DNA from: Xanthobacteraceae bacterium
Lineage (GTDB): Bacteria; Pseudomonadota; Alphaproteobacteria; Rhizobiales; Xanthobacteraceae
Length of the DNA: 35,413 bases
Assembly: GCA_019746135.1 (NCBI GenBank)
Contig: JAIESI010000233.1
Span: 1-35,413 of the forward strand
Direction: 5' to 3'
A program made the translations under genes and the position numbers. Positions 7,783 through 14,313 of this stretch are shown here, in pieces. The first letter of the stretch is position 1. Each line of letters starts with the position of its first letter. Below the pieces are notes generated by a model. That model was given only the letters and a program-made list of their open reading frames with translations. It searched no databases and was not told the origin of the DNA.

Positions 7783-8211
7783 CTATGGGTCCGGCGGGAT
7801 CGTCGCCGGCACACCGCCTTCGAAAATCGGAATCAGCCGATGCGAGACATACTGCCAGCGCCCCTCGGCGTTGCGGACGCACTCGCTGACGATATCCGCG
7901 ATCATGATCGCCGGCAGTGATGGCAGAACCGGCCGGCCATCGGCGGCATAAAGGCACATCACACAGCAGAAGCTTGCCTTGTCGCCGGCGTGGGACAACA
8001 TCCGGAAATTGGTTACGACATGCCGCGCCGTGCGGTCACCGCGATTTTCCCGCCAGCGATAGAACTCTGCGATGGCCTCGCGGCCCTTCATGGTCTTGGA
8101 ACCGATCGCGAACAGGCCGTCGCTCACGTAGAGCTCGCCGGCCTTGCGGCCATAGTTATGGTCGACCTCGTACCAGTAGTCGGTCTCGAGCGCCGCGAGC
8201 TCCTGCAACAT
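7783..8211 (-). CDS. SnoaL-like / NTF2-fold protein
   Basis: A 142-residue protein with the cone-shaped NTF2-like fold signature: an N-terminal helix region with DYWYEVDHN, then ELYVSDGLFAIG, GREAIAEFYRWR, RHVVTNFRML, and a C-terminal strand pair ending WQYVSHRLIPIF. The family includes polyketide cyclases, hydratases, isomerases and ring-hydroxylating dioxygenase small subunits, so function cannot be assigned. The ATG at 8211 has only a weak AGG nearby, and a stop lies 16 codons upstream in frame. It sits 57 bases after the Bug gene and before the cupin. A second SnoaL-like protein sits in the neighbouring module at 13849, also right after a Bug gene. Confidence 0.72.
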   Translation of the reverse strand: MLQELAALETDYWYEVDHNYGRKAGELYVSDGLFAIGSKTMKGREAIAEFYRWRENRGDRTARHVVTNFRMLSHAGDKASFCCVMCLYAADGRPVLPSLPAIMIADIVSECVRNAEGRWQYVSHRLIPIFEGGVPATIPPDP

Positions 8212-8247
8212 CGGAATGGGCCTGTGCTGTCTGACGATCTGCTCCCG

Positions 8248-8277
8248 GTCGCCGGCTTAGTCGCCGGCCTAGTCGCC
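8248..8277. repeat. Short 12-base tandem repeat at the stop of the Bug gene
   Basis: Two and a half copies of GTCGCCGGC(T/C)TA occur in a row (8248-8259, 8260-8271, 8272-8277). Read on the minus strand each unit gives GGC-GAC-TAR, so the Bug gene ends in GD-stop followed in frame by a further AGD-stop. It probably arose by slippage and gives a backup stop codon. Confidence 0.6.
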
Positions 8278-9237
8278 CGCTTGGATTTTCGCTTTCTCGA
8301 TGATCGCCTTGTTGAAGCTGAGTTGCTCATCCGCAAACGCACCGAGTGCGGCAGGCGTCGAACCGACGACTTCAACCAACAGATCTTCGTAGCGCTTGCG
8401 CACAGCCGGCTCGCTGAGCGCATCGGCAATCGCCTTCGACATCTTCTCCACGATCGGCGCCGGGGTCTCGGCGGACGCAAAGACTGCAACCCACATCGGA
8501 TACTTGAAGCCGGGCAGCACCTCATTGATCGCAGGAATGTCCGGCATCTGAGGAGCGCGTGCTTCGGTCGATACCCCGAGCGGAACGACGCTGCCCGATT
8601 GGATGTTGCCGATTTGCGGCGCCAACCCGTCGATCGTCAGGTCGATCTGGCCCCCCAGAAGCGCTGCCGTTGTCTGCCCGCTGCCTCGGTACGGGACGTG
8701 AGTCATATCCAAACCAGCCTGGGATTTGATGGCCTCCAGGGGAATGTGCGACGCACCGCCGACCCCACTCGATCCGAAGGTGAATTTGCCGGGATTGGAT
8801 TTCACCAGCGCTATGAATTCGGGCAGCGTCTTCACGTTGAGCGAAGGACGGGTGACGAGAACGAGGGGGTACTTCGCGACAAGCGACACCGGTGCGAAGT
8901 TTTTTCGGACATCGAAACCGGGGTTGCGATGGATGTACGGCAACGCCGCGTAACCCGGTCCTTGAAACAGAAACGTGTATCCGTCCGAACCGGCGTTCGC
9001 GACTGCTCTGGTGGCGATCAGGCCGCCCGCCGCGCCGTTGTTCTCCACGACGACGGGCTTGGGCAGCTGGCGGCTCAGGCCGTCGGCCAGCATTCTCGCC
9101 ATCAAATCAATGCCGCCGCCTGCGGCCGACGTCACGAGGAAGCGCACCGGGCGGTCGGGCCACGCGTTCTGCGCCGTTGCCGCGCAGGTTCCCGACGCGA
9201 AAACGACAGCAGCGACCAGGGATCGAACAAAAATCAT
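8269..9237 (-). CDS. Bug family substrate-binding protein (second copy)
   Basis: A 322-residue receptor with signal peptide MIFVRSLVAAVVFASG and a likely cut after residue 22 (ATA|QN). Ligand loops are FLVTSAAGGGIDLMARML and VPYRGSGQTTAALLGGQID; VVVENNGAAGG and FGSSGVGGASH are also typical. The ATG at 9237 has GGGAG seven bases upstream. It leads a leftward gene set (SnoaL-like, cupin, amidohydrolase, MetE-like) and is divergent from a GntR regulator across a 649-base region. That position suggests it is induced with the pathway and delivers or senses the pathway substrate. Confidence 0.9.
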   Translation of the reverse strand: MIFVRSLVAAVVFASGTCAATAQNAWPDRPVRFLVTSAAGGGIDLMARMLADGLSRQLPKPVVVENNGAAGGLIATRAVANAGSDGYTFLFQGPGYAALPYIHRNPGFDVRKNFAPVSLVAKYPLVLVTRPSLNVKTLPEFIALVKSNPGKFTFGSSGVGGASHIPLEAIKSQAGLDMTHVPYRGSGQTTAALLGGQIDLTIDGLAPQIGNIQSGSVVPLGVSTEARAPQMPDIPAINEVLPGFKYPMWVAVFASAETPAPIVEKMSKAIADALSEPAVRKRYEDLLVEVVGSTPAALGAFADEQLSFNKAIIEKAKIQAGD

Positions 9238-9288
9238 GTCTTTTCTCCCGCACGCCTTCCGTTCCCGGGGCGCGGACTTGATGTTCCG

Positions 9289-9307
9289 ATTATTAATAAT
9301 TAATAAT
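9289..9307. promoter_or_regulatory. AT-rich palindrome upstream of the Bug gene
   Basis: ATTATTAATAAT at 9289-9300 is a perfect 12-base palindrome followed directly by TAATAAT, in otherwise GC-rich DNA. It lies about 52 bases upstream of the leftward Bug start and could be an UP element, promoter core or operator. Confidence 0.35.
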
Positions 9308-9799
9308 TTTGCAAAGAGCAATGGCGACGCGACCGGTGCGGCCACGAGACACAGGCGGACGACCGGCCGATTGGCGGCGCTCGACAGCGCCCACCTGCCG
9401 ACGGCAGTTCATTGGCGGCGATTGCATGCGGAAAAGAAGCATCACCAACCACCAGGAAGCGTTGTCGTCCCTGAACGGCCGCAAGCCCCCCTTGCGCCAT
9501 GACGTTGGACCGAAGGCAGCCAGCTCACCACGCGGGTTCGGAACGCGGCCGGCAACGATCTCGACCACACCGGGGACGGCTCGCAGGCACCATCGGTTGC
9601 GCGCCGGAGCACAAGAGCGGCGAGCTGATTTATCCGCCCGAGAGTTTCGGACGGAGCAACCGGCTCACCCGAAGCCTCGGCTCCGCCGCCGTGATTTGGC
9701 GGACCCTTTGCTGGAATTCGGACTTCGCTGCCGAAGTCCGATGCGGTCTCACGGTGTCAAACCGAGACCAAACTCCGCCCTCGTCTCGGTGGAAACGCC

Positions 9800-9811
9800 A
9801 CGGTATACAGT
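9800..9811. promoter_or_regulatory. Candidate GntR operator upstream of the regulator gene
   Basis: ACGGTATACAGT is a 12-base palindrome around GTATAC with one mismatched pair. It lies 75 bases before the GntR start. Operators of FCD-type GntR regulators often have a GTATAC-like centre. The half ATACAGT recurs at 10759-10765, before the dioxygenase gene. Confidence 0.4.
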
Positions 9812-9886
9812 TCCACCTTGCACACTGGCCGGCAGTCGCCATCACTGCAGGTCCTGCGGCTGCCGGGATTTCGTTGGCTGAACAAA

Positions 9887-10645
9887 ATGGCCCGACCGAA
9901 GGCAAAGATTCGTTCCACTGCGAGCAGCGAAGCTCGACTCGGGCCTAAGGCTTCCGAGCCCCCGCCGGAAAGGCCGGCAAAACAGAGCCAACGGCAAGAC
10001 GGCGCCGATCGTTTCTCCAGAACGGCGTGGCTCGCGGGCTTGCTGCGCGAGCGGATCTTGAAGGGCGTGTACCGTCCCGGCGAGCGTATTCGAGAAATCC
10101 AGCTTCGCAGCGAATTCGGATTTTCAAATGGACCCATTCGCGAAGCGCTGCAGGCGGTCGTAGCCGACGGCCTGGCAGAACGTGTGCACTGGGCGGGCAT
10201 CCGCGTCAAAACGCTCGATGAGAAGCAACTGGTCGAGCTGTTTCAAGTGAGATTGGCGTTGCTGGAGTGCGCATCCGATCTTGCGGCGCGCAACATCACG
10301 GCCGATTCGCGCGCCCGCGCGAGTGTCCTGAAAAAGGAATTGAATACAGGTTTTGAAGAGATCGAGAAGGACGGCGGCCATATTTCGTTCAACGGTGCGC
10401 TGTCGACCTGGCTGCTCACCGCTGCGGGAAACGACACCCTGAAAGAACTCTGGAACAAGACGATGCTGCAGACTCTGATCTACGTCAACGCATCCCTCGT
10501 CCGCAGCCATGGCCGGAAGGGGCGGCTCCTGATCAATCATCTGGTCGACGCGATCTGCGCCGGAAACGCATCCGAGGCACGCGGGGCGGCGCGAGCATTG
10601 ACAAAGCAGACCCTGCTCGATCTGGGTGTCAGCGCGGAATTGTGA
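9887..10645 (+). CDS. GntR family regulator, FCD (FadR) subfamily
   Basis: This 252-residue regulator has a winged-helix domain at about residues 45-115 (WLAGLLRERILKGVYRPGE, then GFSNGPIREALQAVVADGL) and an FCD effector domain after it (VRLALLECASDLAARN). In usual FCD domains a metal site is built from Asp and three His; here the first His position reads FNGAL and the last reads LTKQTLL, so part of that site seems lost. The ATG at 9887 lacks a strong ribosome-binding site and the first 40 residues are basic and low-complexity, so the start is uncertain. It is divergent from the Bug-led gene set and precedes the dioxygenase, and probably controls both. Confidence 0.87.
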   Translation: MARPKAKIRSTASSEARLGPKASEPPPERPAKQSQRQDGADRFSRTAWLAGLLRERILKGVYRPGERIREIQLRSEFGFSNGPIREALQAVVADGLAERVHWAGIRVKTLDEKQLVELFQVRLALLECASDLAARNITADSRARASVLKKELNTGFEEIEKDGGHISFNGALSTWLLTAAGNDTLKELWNKTMLQTLIYVNASLVRSHGRKGRLLINHLVDAICAGNASEARGAARALTKQTLLDLGVSAEL

Positions 10646-10747
10646 CGGCGCTCCGATTTGGCTGCCGCCCTCGCCCGTATCCGGTCAAATGGCGCGCGGC
10701 GCCCGAGGGAATGTGAAACGCGCGCCAACGAGCGACTGGCCTCTCCG

Positions 10748-10766
10748 GACTGTGACGAATACAGTC
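10748..10766. promoter_or_regulatory. Inverted repeat upstream of the dioxygenase gene
   Basis: GACTGT (10748-10753) and ACAGTC (10761-10766) are perfect inverted arms with a seven-base spacer, 33 bases before the dioxygenase start. The right half ATACAGT is identical to part of the palindrome at 9800-9811, which suggests that one regulator, probably the GntR protein between them, binds both sites. Confidence 0.45.
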
Positions 10767-10798
10767 TGCAATCGCACGCCAGCGTATGGAGAAGGACC

Positions 10799-11854
10799 AT
10801 GATGTCGACGGTGATCGGCGGGGCCATGCTGCCCCATGCACCTCAATTCTTCACGATGCCCGACACGGAAGACAAAAACGTGGTTGCGCACGTACGCGAG
10901 GTCGCGGCCGATATCGGAACCAGACTGAAGGCGCTCAATCCCGACCTCTGGATCATCTTCTCAAACGACCACGCCGAACAGTTCTTCCACAACGCCGCCC
11001 CGCCGTTCACCGTTCATGTCGGCGGCGAAGCCTCCGGTGAGTTTGCCGGCCGCAAGTTTCACTGGAAAATTCCGAGCGAGATCGGTTTCGAGATTGTCCG
11101 CCAGCTTTATCGGCAGAATTTCGATCCGGCGTTCACCAGCACGGCCAAGATCGACTACGCAATCGGCATTCCCCTCACGCATCTCGGCCTGACCGACCCG
11201 GTCTTGCCGATCTTCGTCAACGCGTATCTCCCGCCGCAGCCGACGATGGAGCGCTGCTATCTGTTCGGACAGGCGGTCGCCCGGACCGTGACCGCACTCG
11301 GCCTGAAGACGGTGATCCTGTCGAGCGGAGGCATGTCGCACTTCCCCGGGACCGACCGCTATTCAAACCCGGAGCTGGCGTGGGACAACAAGGTCCTCGA
11401 GCGCTTGCGGGCCGGCAACCTGAAATCGTTGATCGGTTTCGACGAAGCCGAGCTGGACGACACCGGCAACATCGAACTGCGCTGCTGGGCCTGCGCCGCC
11501 GGCGCGCTGGGCGAACGCAAGCCGGACGTTGTCTCGATGGACCCGAGCTGGCACCACAACTATGCCTCGCTCGCCTGGATCGGTGCGCCGGTTCAGGGAC
11601 ACACCGCTCATTACCCCTCGATCAAGCCCGAACTCGTCGAACTGACGTCGGCACTGCACAAGCTGGCGCATGAGGCGAAGGAGCGCGACGCCTACATGGC
11701 AGACGCCCGCGCGTTTGCAGATCGCTTCCAGTTGCCGCCCGATCAGCGCGATGCGCTGATCACACTGGACATGCCGGCGATCGTGAAGATGGGCACCCAT
11801 CCGCTCGTGCCATTCCTCGCGAACATGCAGATCCAGCGCTTGCGCAAACGCTGA
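10799..11854 (+). CDS. Class III extradiol dioxygenase with fused LigB-like and LigA-like domains
   Basis: The 351-residue protein joins a LigB-type catalytic domain (about residues 1-270) to a short LigA-type helical domain (about 275-351). Iron ligands expected in LigB are seen as PHAP (His13), SNDH (His58) and ELRCW (Glu226), and the acid/base His as GGMSH (His181). The tail reads YMADARAFADRFQ, then MGTHPLVPFLANM, matching the protocatechuate 4,5-dioxygenase alpha chain. Gallate dioxygenases (DesB, GalA) are fused in this order but are longer, about 420 residues. It likely opens a catechol-type ring next to a carboxylate. GGAG and GAAGGA precede the paired ATGs at 10799 and 10802. It follows the GntR gene by 153 bases. 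Confidence 0.85.
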   Translation: MMSTVIGGAMLPHAPQFFTMPDTEDKNVVAHVREVAADIGTRLKALNPDLWIIFSNDHAEQFFHNAAPPFTVHVGGEASGEFAGRKFHWKIPSEIGFEIVRQLYRQNFDPAFTSTAKIDYAIGIPLTHLGLTDPVLPIFVNAYLPPQPTMERCYLFGQAVARTVTALGLKTVILSSGGMSHFPGTDRYSNPELAWDNKVLERLRAGNLKSLIGFDEAELDDTGNIELRCWACAAGALGERKPDVVSMDPSWHHNYASLAWIGAPVQGHTAHYPSIKPELVELTSALHKLAHEAKERDAYMADARAFADRFQLPPDQRDALITLDMPAIVKMGTHPLVPFLANMQIQRLRKR

Positions 11855-11956
11855 CGGCGACGACGCGGCTCGGTGTTGCGCCGGGCCATCGTCTGGCTAC
11901 GGAGCGGGAGCGCCGCGTCGACCCGCAATGCAGAATTGGTGCGTCAAGGCGCCTGT

Positions 11957-12703
11957 TCAGCGCCTTGTCTTTGATTTTCCGGCCTTGGATCGTTGCGCGA
12001 TCTCGGCGGCTTTCAACCGGCGCGCCATCATGAGCCGACTGACGCTTTCCAGATGCCGACGCATCGCCAGACCCGCATCCTCGGCGCGGCTGTCGAGAAT
12101 GGCGCGCACGATCTCCTCGTGATGTTCGGCGCTTTCCGCGGTGAGCGGCTCGACCACGGCGGCGCGATGGCGCTCGCGGTGAACGTGCCACATGACTTTC
12201 TCATGCAGTTCCGCCAGCGATCGATTGCCGGTGCCGCGCACGATGCAGCGATGGAAGTCGGTGTTGAGGTCGTAATAGAGGTCGGACGCATTTTGCTTGG
12301 CCGCCCGCTGCATCTGGCGGTAAATCGCTTCAATCTCGCGCAAAACCGCCGGCTGCTGCGATTGCGCGACGCGGATCGCCGCGAGCTGCTCCAGACCGAT
12401 CAGGATTTCCATGGTCTCGCCAACCTCGGCGGCGTCCGGATCGGTGACCACCGCGCCGACATGGGGAATGAGCCGGACAAGACCTTCTGACTCCAGCGTC
12501 TTCAGCGCCTGACGCAACGGCGTCCGGGAAATTCCGAACTCCTTGCAGAGCTGCGGCTCGGGCAATCGCTCCCCGCATTTCCAACGGTTCTCCACGATGC
12601 CCTTTCGCAGATGCGGAAGGATCTGATCGTGCATCGGCATGTTGCGGACAACGGTGCCAGGGCGATCGGCATTCGTTCCGGTCCGGTCTTCACGTGTTGC
12701 CAT
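11957..12703 (-). CDS. GntR family regulator, FCD subfamily
   Basis: The 248-residue regulator has a winged helix at about residues 25-95 (HLRKGIVENRWKCGERLPE, EFGISRTPLRQALKTLESEG) and a complete FCD domain, with metal-ligand positions visible as DFHRCI, AEHHEEIVRAI and MRRHLES. The tail is rich in Lys and Arg. The ATG at 12703 has AAGG upstream. It is divergent from the Bug and molybdenum hydroxylase operon, with a strong palindrome roughly midway, about 55-60 bases from each start. That arrangement suggests autoregulation and control of the operon, with an organic acid as effector (family knowledge; not shown here). Confidence 0.9.
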   Translation of the reverse strand: MATREDRTGTNADRPGTVVRNMPMHDQILPHLRKGIVENRWKCGERLPEPQLCKEFGISRTPLRQALKTLESEGLVRLIPHVGAVVTDPDAAEVGETMEILIGLEQLAAIRVAQSQQPAVLREIEAIYRQMQRAAKQNASDLYYDLNTDFHRCIVRGTGNRSLAELHEKVMWHVHRERHRAAVVEPLTAESAEHHEEIVRAILDSRAEDAGLAMRRHLESVSRLMMARRLKAAEIAQRSKAGKSKTRR

Positions 12704-12761
12704 GGGCTGCCTTCATCTGTGTCGCATAGCTCCGCCGGGCCTTGACTCGTTCCAATTTCCA

Positions 12762-12784
12762 AGATCGTATACGAAATACGATCT
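12762..12784. promoter_or_regulatory. Probable GntR operator between regulator and Bug/molybdenum hydroxylase operon
   Basis: AGATCGTAT (12762-12770) and ATACGATCT (12776-12784) form a perfect nine-base inverted repeat with the spacer ACGAA. It lies between the two divergent start codons (12703 and 12838) and is AT-richer than its surroundings. Length and symmetry fit a dimeric GntR/FCD repressor. Confidence 0.7.
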
Positions 12785-12837
12785 GGTCGCACGGGGGTGC
12801 GGTCGGACGATCGAACATGACCGCGGAGAGGTGTGTC

Positions 12838-13821
12838 ATGAGTTTTCCTCGGCGTCAGTTTCTTCGTTTTGCGGCGGCGGCAGCCGCCCTTCCAACCATG
12901 TCACGCGTTGGTTGGACACAGGGTTACCCGACACGGCAGGTGCGCGTGATCGTGCCGTTCGCGCCCGGCGGCCCGCCCGACACCGCCGCGCGTCTCCTCG
13001 CACAGCGGCTGTCGGAGAGCCTGGGCAGGCAGTTCTATGTCGAGAACCTGCCCGGCGGCAGCGGCAACACCGGCACCGGCCAGGCCGCGCGGGCGACACC
13101 GGACGGCTATACCGTGCTCGTCACCGTGAACAACATCGTCATCAACCCTCCGTTGTTCGAGAGGGTCCCGTACGACCCCTACAAGGACTTCGAACCGGTG
13201 TCGCTGGCGGTCAGCTACTCATCGGCGCTTGCGGTCAACCCGACGGTGCCGGCGAACACGGTCGCGGAGCTGGTCGCATTGATCAAGGCCAATCCGGGCA
13301 AATACAGTTACGCCTCGCCGGGATTTGGCACGCCGACGCACCTTCTGGGCGAGCAATTGCGGGTGGCGCTCGGTCTCGACCTCGTGCACGTCCCCTATAC
13401 CGGAAGCGGCCCTGCGACCGCCTCGATCGTCGCCGGCCATGCGCCGATCGGCTTCGTCGGTCTCGCCGCCGCCGGGCAGATGGCGCGAGAGGGCAAGCTG
13501 CGCCTGCTCGCCGTGATGAGCCGGAATCCGGCGACTGCCCTGCCGAACGTCCCCACCATCGTGGCCGCCGGCTACCCGGGGCTCGACGGCGACGGCTGGG
13601 TCGGAGCGCTCGTCCCGGCCGGCACGCCGAAGGAGATCGTTGCCCAGCTCAATGGCGAGATCGTCAAAGTCGTCAAGGCGCCGGACTTGAAGGAGCGGCT
13701 CGCGACACTCGGCCTCGATCCGGTCGGCAGCACGCCCGAGGCGTTCACGCAGCAGCTTCGCGCCGAAGACGAGAAGTGGGCGAAGGTGATCCGCGCCGGC
13801 AACATCAAGGCGCCGCAGTAG
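12838..13821 (+). CDS. Bug family substrate-binding protein (third copy, Tat-like signal)
   Basis: A 327-residue receptor beginning MSFPRRQFLRFAAAAAALP. The Arg-Arg-x-Phe-Leu pattern resembles a twin-arginine signal, unlike the plain Sec-type signals of the other Bug proteins here. Ligand loops are VIVPFAPGGPPDTAARLL and VPYTGSGPATASIVAGHA, with VENLPGGSGNTG in between. GGAGAGG precedes the ATG at 12838. It is the first gene after the operator and is followed 28 bases later by the SnoaL-like gene and then the hydroxylase genes. This suggests one transcription unit through 18664 in which it captures the hydroxylase pathway substrate. Confidence 0.9.
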   Translation: MSFPRRQFLRFAAAAAALPTMSRVGWTQGYPTRQVRVIVPFAPGGPPDTAARLLAQRLSESLGRQFYVENLPGGSGNTGTGQAARATPDGYTVLVTVNNIVINPPLFERVPYDPYKDFEPVSLAVSYSSALAVNPTVPANTVAELVALIKANPGKYSYASPGFGTPTHLLGEQLRVALGLDLVHVPYTGSGPATASIVAGHAPIGFVGLAAAGQMAREGKLRLLAVMSRNPATALPNVPTIVAAGYPGLDGDGWVGALVPAGTPKEIVAQLNGEIVKVVKAPDLKERLATLGLDPVGSTPEAFTQQLRAEDEKWAKVIRAGNIKAPQ

Positions 13822-13848
13822 CCGGTCGACCGGGACCAGGAGACACCC

Positions 13849-14268
13849 ATGAGCCAGGCCGACGAAGACGCCATCCGCGAGATCGAAAACCAGTTCAACG
13901 CGGCTTGGAACCGACACGATCCCGATGCCATCGCCGCGTCGCTCGCCGACGACGCTCAGTTCATCACCGTCAACGGAGCCTGGACCACGAATCGCCAGGG
14001 CTTCCGCGACCTGATGCAGCGCCTGCATGGTCCGAACGGGCCGTACGGGGCGAGCGTACGGCGCTCGCCGGAGATCAAGGTGACGCTCCTCACCCCCGAC
14101 GTCGCAATCCTGCACACGCGGTTCTGGATCAAGGGCGAGGTGATGCACGATGCGCTGAGCCAGCAGGACCGCGAAAGCGTCGGCACCCGCGTGCTGCGCA
14201 AGGTCGACGGCCGCTGGCGGATCGTCGCGACGCAGAACACCGATGTCCGCCACGGCCGCAGGCACTAG
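13849..14268 (+). CDS. SnoaL-like / DUF4440-type NTF2-fold protein
   Basis: The 139-residue protein starts with the helix IREIENQFNAAWNRHDPDAIAA, then LADDAQFITVNGAW, and ends with RKVDGRWRIVATQNTDVR, a pattern of the SgcJ/EcaC and DUF4440 families. These small NTF2-fold proteins are often of unknown function beside catabolic or biosynthetic enzymes. AGGAG precedes the ATG. It sits in the same operon as the Bug protein (28 bases upstream) and the molybdenum hydroxylase (46 bases downstream). It is more similar in style to DUF4440 than to the SnoaL-like protein at 7783. Confidence 0.8.
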   Translation: MSQADEDAIREIENQFNAAWNRHDPDAIAASLADDAQFITVNGAWTTNRQGFRDLMQRLHGPNGPYGASVRRSPEIKVTLLTPDVAILHTRFWIKGEVMHDALSQQDRESVGTRVLRKVDGRWRIVATQNTDVRHGRRH

Positions 14269-14313
14269 CTGCGAGGTCAGTGGCGGCCGGCCCTCAAGCT
14301 CTTCTGGACCAGG

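Larger units (their letters stand above)
9238..9886. other. Long divergent intergenic region with regulatory-looking structure, no gene recognised
   Basis: Between the Bug gene and the GntR gene there are 649 bases with no convincing reading frame: several frames stay open on both strands, but none shows a family motif or a good ribosome-binding site. It holds an AT-rich palindrome close to the Bug start, a perfect 10-base stem with a CTGC loop (TCGGACTTCG at 9718-9727, complement at 9732-9741), an inverted GGTCTC pair (9745-9750 and 9764-9769), and a GTATAC-centred palindrome at 9800-9811. A decayed gene in its middle cannot be excluded. Confidence 0.5.

Noticed and set aside
9309..9881. A 190-codon open frame in the divergent region before the GntR gene
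   Set aside because: Arg/Pro/Ser-rich with no motif or ribosome-binding site, and it passes through candidate operators and hairpins; treated as noncoding.
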